Counted from the first letter of the stretch, positions 28,301-37,500 are shown. The stretch is 64,000 bases of DNA from Ptiloglossa arizonensis (GCF_051014685.1 NC_135049.1:30707531-30771530), one strand, 5' to 3'. Numbers and translations are program-made. The notes: generated from the sequence alone by a model not told the origin.

Positions 28301-28473
28301 AAAGCTGTGGCGCGGGACTAGATTCCGACGAAAGCATTTCGTCCAACGAATACAAGCCCAAACTGAAGGAGCAAGGCTCGCTGCTCTCCCTTCCTACGGG
28401 GGCAGAGCCGAAACGAAAGAAAAACTTTATGGACAAATGCGTGAACAAGGTGCGGTCTTTCATGAGGAAGTAA
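4196..28473 (+). CDS. Ect4 (Sarm): SARM1/Ect4 (dSarm) TIR-domain NAD+ hydrolase, whole gene
   Basis: SARM proteins cleave NAD+ with their TIR domain and execute injury-induced axon degeneration; they also modulate innate immune signalling. The principal coding exons I can chain in phase are 4196-4330, 7633-7850, 8248-8512, 9883-10050, 22472-22573, 24187-26187, 26291-26457 and 26525-26714, totalling 1081 residues. The first four exons give a Ser/Thr/Gln-rich N-terminal extension, then come an armadillo-repeat region, two SAM domains and a TIR domain. The catalytic glutamate is present in the motif RLEAGKF (codon 26059-26061, equivalent to human Glu642). The ATG at 4196 directly follows an acceptor; I took it as the start, but more upstream coding sequence is possible. 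Exons 27465-28473 and 17356-17779 are alternative ends. The 12.4-kb intron between 10050 and 22472 holds an alternative first exon and a transposon relic. Family identity is certain; the exact N-terminus and isoform set are inferred. Confidence 0.95.
4331..7632 (+). other. SARM intron, nothing recognised
   Basis: This 3.3-kb intron is CpG-rich. No exon-like segment with family similarity was seen on either strand. Confidence 0.55.
7633..10050 (+). CDS. Ect4 (Sarm): SARM N-terminal exons 2-4
   Basis: Three in-phase exons: 7633-7850 (Ser-rich, then a helical stretch with [15 protein letters not shown]), 8248-8512 (Pro/Thr/Ser/Asn-rich, with repeated [13 protein letters not shown] words) and 9883-10050 (Ala-rich helix with [18 protein letters not shown]). 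The splice phases are 2, 0 and 0 and fit the flanking exons. Each is markedly less stop-prone and better framed than the surrounding introns. They encode a disordered to coiled N-terminal extension upstream of the ARM domain. I know of no enzymatic role for this part. Confidence 0.8.
8513..9882 (+). other. SARM intron, nothing recognised
   Basis: CpG-rich intron of 1.4 kb. It contains a short pyrimidine-rich run near 9190-9225 and no supported exon. Confidence 0.5.
10051..17355 (+). other. Large SARM intron, 5' part
   Basis: CpG-rich non-coding sequence. The only clear structure is the 179-bp tandem duplication at 13723-14070. Open frames of 100-200 codons occur here (for example 14775-15371), but they have no family match, are Arg/Ser-rich and reflect the base composition. 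Confidence 0.55.
13723..14070 (+). repeat. Tandem duplication, about 179-bp unit, two copies
   Basis: The words GTCATCGATACC, GGTTATCGAACCA, CGACGAGAAACACCGATCG, ACAATGTTGTCCACGGTTC and CGTTGGAAAAAGTGCGATCG occur in the same order, once from 13723 and again from 13902. The second copy is shortened by a few bases near the middle. It lies within a SARM intron. Confidence 0.85.
17356..17779 (+). CDS. Ect4 (Sarm): Alternative first exons of SARM (candidate)
   Basis: Two short exons chain in phase 0. The first, 17356-17421, has 22 codons starting [18 protein letters not shown] and ends at a GTGAGT donor. The second, 17723-17779, has 19 codons ([19 protein letters not shown]), begins after an AG acceptor and ends at a GTGACG donor. 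Phase 0 lets them join the shared exon at 22472. This would give an isoform with a new, basic N-terminus and none of the upstream Ser/Thr-rich extension, driven by an internal promoter. If the second donor is not used, the frame runs to a stop near 17881. The evidence is splice phase and composition only. Confidence 0.45.
17780..20445 (+). other. SARM intron, nothing recognised
   Basis: Mixed composition. A small palindrome (CGTAGTACTA ... TAGTACTACG) lies near 18715-18745. No supported exon was found. Confidence 0.5.
20446..21023 (+). CDS. BED-type zinc-finger protein ORF, hAT-transposon derived
   Basis: Two exons: 20446-20506 starts [14 protein letters not shown] and ends in phase 1 at a GTAGTG donor; 20653-21023 follows an AG acceptor. 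Together they encode about 143 residues. After an acidic Ser/Thr linker and a Lys-rich patch comes a BED-like finger: a [14 protein letters not shown] segment, Cys-x2-Cys (CRVCS), then HSSTIKH (His-x5-His). This finger class is the DNA-binding head of hAT transposases and of proteins domesticated from them. The tail after the finger is basic and probably intronic or decayed, because a GTGAGT donor directly follows the KHRSN codons. It is nested in a SARM intron in the same orientation. It could be the intact head of a dead transposon, or an exapted small DNA-binding gene; I cannot tell which. Confidence 0.55.
21107..21321 (+). pseudogene. Decayed hAT-like transposase fragment
   Basis: The plus frame from 21107 reads VLLDETTD, a stop, then SVTDD, and continues open to a stop near 21320. 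LDETTD-x-SVT is a conserved block of the hAT transposase catalytic region. The in-frame stop and the lack of a full-length transposase show that it is broken. It lies just downstream of the BED finger ORF in the same orientation, as expected for a single element. Sequence out to about 21620 may belong to it but has no clear motif. Confidence 0.55.
21322..22471 (+). other. SARM intron, nothing further recognised
   Basis: Possible 3' end of the hAT-like relic, then ordinary intron. I could not find terminal inverted repeats or an 8-bp target duplication by eye. Confidence 0.4.
22472..22573 (+). CDS. Ect4 (Sarm): SARM linker exon before the ARM domain
   Basis: This exon has 34 codons (begins [17 protein letters not shown], ends SDSFSSEK) with a CGCAG acceptor and a GTGAAA donor, phase 0 at both ends. 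It is the first exon shared by the long-N-terminus and alternative-start transcripts. Confidence 0.75.
22574..24186 (+). other. SARM intron, nothing recognised
   Basis: 1.6-kb intron. [13 protein letters not shown] stretch near 23860-23890 ends in a GTGAGC but has no in-phase acceptor, so it is not called. Confidence 0.5.
24187..26187 (+). CDS. Ect4 (Sarm): SARM core exon: ARM, SAM1, SAM2 and start of TIR
   Basis: A single 2-kb exon encodes 667 residues. Counting from the Met at 24193, residues about 60-420 are the armadillo repeats, the autoinhibitory, NAD+/NMN-sensing part (for example [18 protein letters not shown]). Residues about 432-500 ([18 protein letters not shown]) and 508-576 are the tandem SAM domains that form the octameric ring. 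The TIR domain starts near 584 with [20 protein letters not shown]. The catalytic Glu is residue 623 (RLEAGKF). The exon ends CKDWVHR at a GTGAGT donor in phase 0. Codon use is strongly GC-ending, and as a side effect a 470-codon open frame appears in another frame. The identity is unmistakable. Confidence 0.97.
26291..26714 (+). CDS. Ect4 (Sarm): SARM TIR C-terminal half and short tail
   Basis: Exon 26291-26457 completes the TIR domain ([19 protein letters not shown], then [16 protein letters not shown] and [20 protein letters not shown]), closely matching human SARM1. Exon 26525-26714 gives a Ser/Asn/Thr-rich tail ending STGGRD and a stop. A donor-like GTGGAC at 26701, upstream of that stop, would allow splicing onward to the alternative tail exons. 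The intron between core and TIR exons is 103 bp. Confidence 0.93.
26847..28473 (+). CDS. Ect4 (Sarm): Alternative long C-terminal tail of SARM
   Basis: The exon at 27465-28473 is open for 336 codons, rich in Pro, Ser, Arg and Glu, and ends [18 protein letters not shown]. It starts after a GCAG acceptor and needs one base to complete a phase-2 codon. Two in-phase routes exist. One joins 26457 directly, skipping the GGRD exon. The other uses the donor at 26701 and a 37-nt mini-exon at 26847-26883 (reading [17 protein letters not shown] across the junction). Repeated Ser/Arg words ([21 protein letters not shown]) suggest phosphorylation sites. The frame is also open upstream to an ATG at 27376, so a separate short transcript is conceivable. 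I favour an alternative SARM C-terminus, which would more than double the length after the TIR domain. Confidence 0.7.
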
Positions 28474-28979
28474 TTCGTAGCTTCCCGGTAACGGTGATAA
28501 AGACTTTGTTATTTAATTTTACAATGCTAATTGTAGTATGTCGATATTAATTAATTTGGACATCGTGATTCCAGCTACGCGCCCGACGTTGCAACCCGAG
28601 TGTCGTATATATTCGCTTTTCGGTCAACTTTTCTATATTGTATTAGAAGAATTGTTTTCAAGATGTACAGACAGTATTTTTTTTTCTCTATGTGCGAACA
28701 ATTCTTTTTTTTTATTATTTCAATACGTTTAATGAATGTATATATACGAGATACGCGAAAAGAATGTAACGTGCAGTTTTTGGAGAGTCAGTTTACACGC
28801 GAGTATACACGATATTTGTATAAAGATTAAAGCATCGCCATGGTAGAATTACGAGCGATCGTAAGTTTTCTTCTGTACAATGACAGGCAGCATGAAAGTA
28901 TAAATGATGTTGTGCCTATTACAAAGTGTCTTCTTAGAAGTTCAGGATTAGGAAATAAATGAGATTCTCCGCTACATAT

Positions 28980-29040
28980 GTGTGTGTGTGTGAGAGAGAG
29001 TAAGTGAGTGAGTGAGTGAGTGAGTGAAAGAGAGAGAGAA
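28980..29040 (+). repeat. Compound microsatellite (TG)n-(AG)n-(TGAG)n
   Basis: Runs of TG, then AG, then about six TGAG copies, then AG again, with no interruption longer than a few bases. It lies in the probable 3' UTR of SARM. Confidence 0.9.
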
Positions 29041-29475
29041 GCCTGCTTTTTCAGGTGGCTTTTATATATTTCCTTATCGAATTGTATTATAGGTATGTAA
29101 ACGCGTAGATAAATAGCATTGTTATTTGTAATACAATTTTTTAGTCGGTTTTTTTTAGGATATCGAATATAATGTTCCACTTGCGATGTACGTCGTAAGT
29201 GAAGGCAGCTAACATAATATGAAATAACAGCAAGTATAACGTGACGATTAGTTACGATACCTTATTATTTAATAAGCGTTTTTACTGTATCACTTCTAAC
29301 TGATGTTATCTTACGTACGTAGCAAGTTCGAACAAATTCATACGAAGTGAATCTTACGAAGCTTCGATATTGTACTATTTTAAGATCCTGCCTAAGAATC
29401 AAGAAATGTATATTTTACCAAAGTTTCGCGAGTAAAATTTAAGAATTTTATCAAAAGTTTGAATGTTTCCCACGG

Positions 29476-29481
29476 AATAAA
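29476..29481 (+). terminator. Candidate poly(A) signal of SARM
   Basis: AATAAA in plus orientation, 1 kb after the long-isoform stop. A closer AATAAA lies near 28955. Either may be used. Confidence 0.4.
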
Positions 29482-29837
29482 TTTTATTTAGCAAAGTACA
29501 CAGACCTAGTCCGTCATTGACAAACGACTCATTAAACGTTTTATATCCATACATTTTTCTTTAATTGAACATTTTATTAAACACTGCATGTATAAGTATA
29601 CTTATTCGGTACAATTTTTATAACATTTACAACGATTAATTAATTATATCGCTAATAATTGTTTACAAAACGTGCGAATATTATTGTTACGCGATAAAAC
29701 ATACCAAATTTCATAGATACAGATATAATATTCATAGAGTAAAATACTTTACTAGATGTCATCGAGTTTAATGTTAGATTCTTTAAGATACTCTACAATT
29801 CTGCTGTAATATAAAATTTAGAAATCAATTTTCTTTA

Positions 29838-30672
29838 TCAATTTCCAGGATCGAGTGGTCCTCTAAGTAGACGTATTAAATGCATATCACGAAGCATAAT
29901 AGTTATACGTTTTGCACTTATAGCTACTGAATTACAATCTTCAAAGAATTGAATAAGATAAACTTCTGTTGCCTCTTGCAGTGCTTCCATAGCAGTTGAT
30001 TGTATTCTAAATATAATTTGAAAATAATTTGTATAATATTTTAAAAGTATCCAGAATATCTGATACAATTTTAAAACTCATATTTTCAAACTTTTACCGA
30101 GTAACGTGCTTCAGGCTGAACTGCTCAACAATTTCTTTAACTAAACGAGCAAACCTAAGTCTTGGTATAAGAAAATTCACAGTATTTCTAAAATGACGAA
30201 TTTCTTGTAAAACACGCATTTGTCTATGTCTTTTTCTTCTGGACTTATCTACCATATCACTGGTCTAAACAAAATCATAAAACTATTAATCATAATGTAA
30301 TCAAGTCTCTTCAAACTTTGTTACACTTATATAATATAAAGTAAATTTCAGATGCACTTAAATAATTTATAATCTCTGGTGGAACTGTGAAAAATCGGAT
30401 AGCATTTTCCTTTTAAAAACAATCTTTACAAAATCTTACTTACTCTAGAAGTGTCAGTATTTGTGTCAGAATTATATAATCTAAAACATGAAAAATATAT
30501 TTTTATAAATTTCATATTACAGATTTGTTTAACAATGACACTGAATCTTCGAAAGTACAATTTTTACAAACAATGCCATTGTTTTACATAGTAATTCATT
30601 AATTATAATATTAACTATGAATTGCAGAAATTAATCATTAACTGACCTTGGATCGGACTTTTGACGAACCAT
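29838..30672 (-). CDS. cid (CENP-A): CENP-A, centromere-specific histone H3 variant
   Basis: CENP-A replaces H3 in centromeric nucleosomes and seeds the kinetochore. Minus-strand coding exons are 30647-30672, 30444-30480, 30098-30264 and 29838-30006, totalling 132 residues with consistent phases. The start reads MVRQKSDPR, like the H3 N-terminus. The tail is only about 37 residues. Residues 40-70 ([14 protein letters not shown], then [12 protein letters not shown]) match the H3 alpha-N and alpha-1 helices. Residues 82-115 ([28 protein letters not shown]) match alpha-2. Loop 1 (residues 71-79) has nine residues, two more than canonical H3 and the same as human CENP-A; this longer loop is the family hallmark. 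The C-terminus is [10 protein letters not shown]. Three introns also argue against a canonical replication-type H3 gene. The product acts in the nucleus at centromeres. Confidence 0.93.
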
Positions 30673-30765
30673 TTTTATTGCCTTCAAGATATATTACAAT
30701 ATACATATGTATATTTCAAACGTTTCTTAATGCTTCCAATCTATTTAACGTTATCAAAACCAATT

Positions 30766-30924
30766 ATGAAACAAAAGAAAGCACTACTCAAAAAGTTGTT
30801 CAAATGTTTACCAACACCGGCAAAATACGAAAAACAGCGCGGTTCACTTCAAACTCTTGATGATACTGTGGTGCCCTCTGAAGCAGAGATTTATTCAGTT
30901 TCCACACTTTGCTCTGTTGTATGA
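30766..30924 (+). CDS. Unrecognised 52-residue small protein (candidate)
   Basis: An ATG-started ORF lies head to head with CENP-A, 94 bp from its start codon. The N-terminal part is basic and amphipathic (MKQKKALLKKLFKCLPTPAK), with a Cys that could be palmitoylated. The remainder is acidic to neutral and ends STLCSVV. Its codons include CCG, CGC and CCC in an otherwise very AT-rich neighbourhood, and it is freer of stops than the flanks. No known domain was recognised. It may share a bidirectional promoter with CENP-A, or be a 3' exon of an unseen transcript, or be a chance ORF. It also lies downstream of MyD88 on the opposite strand and could overlap that gene's 3' UTR. Confidence 0.35.
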   Translation: MKQKKALLKKLFKCLPTPAKYEKQRGSLQTLDDTVVPSEAEIYSVSTLCSVV

Positions 30925-31128
30925 GAGCCTTCAGTAGTGAATTTCAAATGCATTTTACTTGAAAAACAAAGCCTCCAATGCAATTTTGTTATTCCTTATA
31001 CTACGATGTATATGTATTTACAGTGCCAACATGTATTAAGAATTGTTTATTGATGATTTTACATTTATACATAGTGTTATCAAAATATATTATACATCAT
31101 GTTTGTTCCTTCTTCATACAAGTAACTG

Positions 31129-32928
31129 TTACGACTTTACAAGTACTTTTTTTAACTGCACTTTCTTTACATACTTATTAATAAATTTTGTTTTCTGCTT
31201 CTTTTCAACAGAAGCTGACGTGCTCAGCATGTCCAATCCTTCGAGTGACGGTAAACTCATTGTTTCTGTAATTGGTACATATTCTTTCTTATCATTTTCT
31301 GTTTTTCGAGTCAACTTCTTCATCGTCCGTTGTAAGAAGTTGTTGAATTTTTTATTATTATCTTTTGGGTTATGTAAGTTGCTCAACTCAGATTTGCTTA
31401 AACTTTCTTCTGGTTTTAGCTTTTCCTCATCTGTTGATTGGACCGCTTGTAGTCTTGAAGTTCTTAAATATTCTTTACCTGTTTTACTTTCATTGTTTAT
31501 TTCTATATTGTTGAGATCATTCTCTTTTTCAGAGGGTAATTGCTCTGGTATTGTACTGCAAATGAATTTGAATTTTTTATTACTCATTTAGTTCACAGCA
31601 TCAAATTGATTGCAGTATAATTAATAAATTAAATAACAATAAAATACCTATTTGTATTACTCTTTGCTTTACTTGTAGTTTGAATAGAATCTCGCAACTT
31701 TCCCCAAAAATTGTACAAACTAGCTCTATTATAATCCAATACAAACATGTAGCTCAACTGTGGTGGTAATTGACATTTTTCATACAGACATGGTATAACT
31801 TTTCTTTGACGTTTGTCTGTAATTAAAGTAAATATTATACTATAATATTAAGAGAATACGAACAAAATTGTTAAAGTATTATTAAATCGTACCAATACCC
31901 AATGCTTGAGCATAATTTAAAAAAAATTTATTTGCCGGACTTTTAAGAAAGTTTGTTGACACTATGACAATCAATCTATTACAACGCTCTGATATCAGGG
32001 TCATCACAGCTTCGTGTTCAAACGTAACTCCACCAATTAAATCTCGATCTTTCAAACAAAGCTGAAAAACAAGTGGCATTTACGTCATTATGTGCTGTTT
32101 ATAATGAACTATTTTTTCTCTTTACCTTCAAGTTGTATTGATTTTCCAACTTATCCACCATTTTAGTAGCAAAATTAGTATCCTCGTCAGCATACAATAA
32201 GAAAGCATCGTAACATTGATTTTCGAGTCCTTGTCTGAATCTGTGAAGATCATCTATTACAGAAATAAAATACAATCCTTATCTTTGTTATGTAACATTA
32301 TAATAATATATTTTATACACTGCTTACCTACTGTGAGAACTTTTTCATCAATCTCATTTGCAATGACTTCAGCAGATATCTTTGATTTTTCTAGCTCTTT
32401 CAAATATTTCTCAGCATCTTTTTCTATGACACAAATATTAAACAGGAAGATGATCGATTAGCAACAAAACATTTTGTAAGACAATTTGCATATTCAAATT
32501 ACCAAATTACAAACCAAAAAGTTCCGATGTATCGTCCAAAATGTCCCATCTGTCGAGCTCTTCCAATATTGTTTGTAAGTTTTTGATTGTAATATTTTTT
32601 TCTTTTTTTTCCCAAACTGTTAAAATATGTACAGATGGATCTGAATGCGACGTCAACAATGGCATCATTTCTCCACTTAAGTTGGATAAATGTGCAAGAC
32701 CTCGCCAATCTCTATATAATTAAAAATTAATAGAAAAAATTTATAAGCATTAACATACATTAAGTGTAAGTGAAAGTAAAACAAGACATTAATTGATATT
32801 CCCTTAAATTACCTGGGTAAACCATTTTCGGATGGAATAACCTTTGGAGGATTTAATAACGTCGAGATAACTTGTTTAGAATTAACAGACAAGGCAACAA
32901 GTGGTACTACTGACAGATCAACTGTCAT
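31129..32928 (-). CDS. Myd88: MyD88, Toll-pathway death-domain/TIR adaptor
   Basis: MyD88 couples activated Toll or Toll-like receptors to Tube/Pelle-type kinases at the plasma membrane. Seven minus-strand exons: 32813-32928, 32515-32711, 32328-32423, 32126-32253, 31893-32061, 31648-31816 and 31129-31555. They total 433 residues and the phases agree throughout. Residues about 15-104 form the death domain (DWRGLAHLSNLSGEMM, WEKKEKNITIKNL, LEELDRWDIL). The TIR domain runs from about 149 to 287: box 1 CYDAFLLYADED, box 2 CLKDRDLIGG, then RLIVIVSTNFLKS and RKVIPCLYEKCQLP, with box 3 at YNFWGKLRDSI. After it comes a tail of about 145 residues rich in Lys, Ser and Glu, ending TKFINKYVKKVQLKKVLVKS. 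Drosophila MyD88 also has a C-terminal extension that binds phosphoinositides; the basic tail suggests the same here (inference). The promoter is divergent with CLIP-190. Confidence 0.95.
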
Positions 32929-34546
32929 TTTGTTGCTTGACGTAACCTCAAATTACTCGTACCAGTAAAGTTATTTTAGTGATTCACAACACACTAATTA
33001 ATATTAAAAAAACTAAATTCTGATTATTAGCTGTCTTCTCAAACACGTAAAAAGATAAATTATCCCGCATAACATTAAATTAATGTAGTTTTTTATATCA
33101 CTAATTACATAAAAAAAGTACATCCTTGTTTATATTTAAATCATATGATTCTCTTGAACAATTAATATTACCCAGTTTACATTATAATTGGTTATAATTG
33201 GTTCACCAATCTTACTGTCACTACATACATTGTTCATACATATGTTCGAAACGATTTCTGTGAATTCGCAAAATGTGATACTCCAATGACCAATCAAAGT
33301 ATGAGTTTCAAAGAAATGGGAAAAATGTAGTAAATGTCATACATTTCGCTTTTTAAATCGTGTAAAAATTAAGCAACCAAATAAGAAAAATTTAAACGAA
33401 GAGTGTATGTTATCCAGTGTTACGTTAATCGAATAATTTAATTCATGGATTAGGAAAATGCTCGTAAATAATAATAACAATATAGAAAGAAAAATTTTTG
33501 GGATAGTTTTTTTCTAAACGAGGTAAAAATTCAATTAAATTATAAGATTTATAATGTCAATGTGTATACACAAAAGATGATGAATTATTTTACTGATTAT
33601 TCAAAATAATGGAAATAAGACGAAGGAAAAGTATATCGATCAAATAGTTACATCGGAGAACGAAGAAACCAGAGTAAAATCGAAAGAAAATTATAAATTA
33701 ATTCGCAAGTAGACCGTGACAGCGCTACTGGCGCCATGTATTGTCACTTTTCCGTTAACCGCCGTGTGAATTTGTCCAATACTTCGCGGAGCTCGTTTGT
33801 GAAAATATTAATGTTCTAATAGTTGGCTATAACATATGTTAATTATTTATACGCGAGTACATCACGTCATCGTTAAATAAGGTAAAGATACACGCATATT
33901 CTTTTACAAACGATAAGCATTGGTCTGAAAGAGGTTAATGTTCTTTCCGTTTGACATTTTTTTTTAACGTCATAATATCCGCTTTCAACGGAAATTCGTA
34001 TTTCAAAAAGACTCATTTTTACATAAAAATAAAACAGAACTTATTTTTACGATTATCATTGAATGTCAAACGATACTCTTGGTTTTTGCGTAGTTTGCGT
34101 TAGTGTACACGCGCGATTCAAGTTTTAATTTCGATTCAAGGTTGTAACGACATTTCAAATGCGTTTTTTAAAGTGCATATTTTGAACGTGATTCAATAAT
34201 GATGTCATTATTAAAAACATAATTTTATACAAAGACAAGCTCCATATAAGAGACGTAAATTTGAAAAGTAATCGTTATTAAAACGATTCTACTCGAATTA
34301 TTTGAATAACATTAATTTTAATAGGCCTGTTATATACGGTATTAATTCATTTAAACCGTAATATAATTTCGTTCGTTATAATTTTGTATTTTATTTTATC
34401 ATTTTTGTAACATTGTTAGCGCATAATTTTAATTAATAATTATCGAGCATTGATTTTCTTATCTTATCGAATTTATTTTTAATTTTACTAACCCAATATT
34501 AATTTCGTGTTTCAGTGTTACATAATAATAAGCGCGTATATAAAAG
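32929..34546. other. Divergent MyD88 / CLIP-190 promoter region and CLIP-190 5' UTR
   Basis: AT-rich, about 1.6 kb, with no coding signal. It should hold both transcription starts. CLIP-190 has at least one upstream untranslated exon, because a TTTCAG acceptor at 34509-34514 precedes the ATG exon. A GC-rich island near 33718-33770 (containing GCGCTACTGGCGCCATG) stands out and is a candidate core promoter or insulator. Confidence 0.5.
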
Positions 34547-37500
34547 ATGGCAGACCCAAAGCCATCAGGATTAAGACCACCGTCGATAATTGGTCGGCCA
34601 TGCAGCAATCAACCACCAAGACCTGCAATCCCACCACCACAACCAAGACCATCGATGAGTGAGTTTTTAAAAAACACCTCTGGCAATTCTTCGTGCTTGT
34701 TTTAAAATAATAACATTTTATTGTTCGCCCTTTCCATAGTTTAATAGTTCAAAGTATTTTGTGTCGTAGATAACTAGATAAAAGCTTGGATACCTTTTTA
34801 GGACACAAAGCATTCTAATTATATGCAACATTATACGGTAATCGAAGAAAGTTTATCGTATCGATAAAATAGCGTTGTATCTAAATATTGACTTGTAATT
34901 GTTCAAATGTTCTTGAAATTTCTATTGTGTTACAGTGCGTACACTTGGTTATATTCGTACAAGTACCCAAATCGTTAGAAGAGTATATTTTATTTCGTCG
35001 TGGCATGACTAAACGAATACGATGTTTCTGCAATTTGCGTCGATAATAACAGTGAATTTATGCAAAAAAAAAAAGTTGGACGAAAATCCACGCCCAGTGC
35101 GTTTCTTTCACGGTCGAAGTACGATACGGACGAAGGGTTAAATTCGATCGAAGCTCAATGTGACTCGTTATTTCCCCACGCCAGCGGACGAGTACGCCCA
35201 CAAGACCCTGAGACGAACGTGAACGAATGCTTTTACAAGCGCGAGCCCGCAAACTTCTCGCGAGTCGTTCTTCCACCTCTCACCGCAACGCATCTCGTTC
35301 CAGCGATCTGGTAAATACTTCGACTTCTCGTTAACAAACGTTGAAACAAATCTCATCGAGCACCGCGAACGTTTTGTTTCTTCGAAACAATACTCCGAGT
35401 CTGCTCGGTAAACTTCATCGATCTTGTTGTTCGTTTAATAATTTACTAATACGTTAAAAAGTTCATCGAATAACAGTACCATTTTGTTCATTCATAGGTG
35501 TTTCTTTGGACCATTGACAAATTTTTTACACGCTCTTTCATTGATTTGAATCGTCTCGTTTGGTGGATGTTTGTCAGTGATCTGGTGAATATTTGGAAGT
35601 GGTTTTCATTGCATTGCGAGCTTCTTTCCATTTAGTCGTGTATCGCAAAAACATCGTATTCTTGCGTATCGTATTTCGGAGTACTTTTCATTGCAATCAA
35701 ATAATATTTGAATCCAGAATGTAAAAAACTATCTCGACACATATCACACTAATGTAGCTACTCTGATGGTTTCGAATCTTCCAAATTATCTCCGTCTCGT
35801 ACAAACTCATATATTCTGTAAGAATCATTTCACCCCAAGACGAGTATTGGAGCACCTCTCAAATCTTTCCAAATTACCGTCTTTCGATCAATCAGATACC
35901 ATTACCTTTACCCGCAAACGCATAGATCCTAAAAACACCTTTGAAGTTTCCGACGCGACTCAGAAATCATCATCTTCGCAAATTTATTCCTAAATAAGTT
36001 TCTAAACATTTCTCACTGTCTCGCATATCGACATTTTCATTTCATACATCCCAAATCGTCCGTACCCAAATTATACCATCCACCATCGTTCATCCAAGAT
36101 ACTCGTCCGAAGTAACGTCGCATCGTACCGGTTTGATCGACTCGGCTAATCGTCGTGGTATTTCTCGAGCCGTTTCTTAATCCAGAAGATAATATCCTCC
36201 GGCAGCCGATCTCTATAAATCGCCCGATTATTCATCCCGTGAAGCGTGCGCGATTGGAAACAAACGCGGCGGATCGTACTGGTACAAAACGTGCCTCTTG
36301 GAATCGAGGGCACCTATCTTGCCTTATTGGTTCATCCGAGCGCCTTCTTCGCGGTGTTGAGCGACGTTGATGCTAGGAAGGGACCTGTGCAGTCGGTGCA
36401 GTCATCGGATGACGCACACGGTTATGCAATCCGGTGTGTTTATTGTGCGCTCGATTTCCAGCCGTTTCGTCTTTCCTCCCACGTGTTCCCGCTTCCCTTT
36501 TCGAGCACGGTTCCCGATTCACCTTGCCCGTGATTTCTGTGTTCGTGTTCCGTTCCCAACGGTGCGTATCGGGAATGCTGGGCTCGAATATCGCAACGCG
36601 ATACTCAGGCTCAAGGTAACAATGCCAATTTTCGACACGACTCGTCGACAAACAACACAACATTCCCGATACTCGATATTCACCAGGAAGTGAACCCTCG
36701 CGTGGTCCTAGAAAACGCATTAAATCGGCGTCGCTCGAGTTACCACAATCTAGAGACAGTTGTCGATCCAGAGATCAATTCATCGCTCCGAATTAACATC
36801 TCGAGTTGTTCCAGTGTCTTCTGGGATTGCCCCAAGTTATCGTCGTTGAATTGGTTCCCTCGTATCGCCCCAAATTATTATCGAAAATTGTGGTGCACTC
36901 CGAGTTCGATTCCTCGGTTAGTACCAGTTGCAATCAGCTGTGGAATGTCGTGTTCGGTCTCGAGGATAAACACGTTTCTGCTTTTCCTTACCGGGAATCG
37001 CTGCGATAAACTTACAGATATGTAAAGTAACATCGTCTCGATCGAAACTGATAATCGATACTTGATCGACACCGGTCGAGCCCTTAAGAGGACTTGTGCG
37101 CAAGATAAGTTGTAAGAGTACACGCGCCGTTGTTGAGATTATTACAAATATTTATAGGAAACAAGGTTTAGGCTTGTGTTCTTTTATCGAGAATATTTTT
37201 GTACATACACTTTACGTATTACTGTAATTACAGCTGTAATAACGTTTGTTTCAAAATATAATAGCGACAAAGGTAGTCGAAAATTTTAAGTAGCGCGAAT
37301 AGGAGAAAATATTTGCACCCTTTTCTTTTTCATATGCGTAAATATAATATTTCCAGTTTACAAAACTTCGTACGAAGTACGAAGGCGATCCGTGGAATCC
37401 CTTGGTCAAGTTCTTACCACCTCTGCTACCGAGATCTCAAACGCATCGTTCACATACTCGCACGTTCTTTTCGCGGTCTTCGTTAGTATTCCATCGCGTC

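Larger units (their letters stand above)
28474..29837 (+). other. SARM 3' untranslated region and convergent intergenic stretch
   Basis: AT-rich, no ORF with similarity. It holds the mixed microsatellite at 28980-29040 and AATAAA signals for SARM. CENP-A and SARM are convergent, so their 3' ends may overlap here. Confidence 0.6.
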
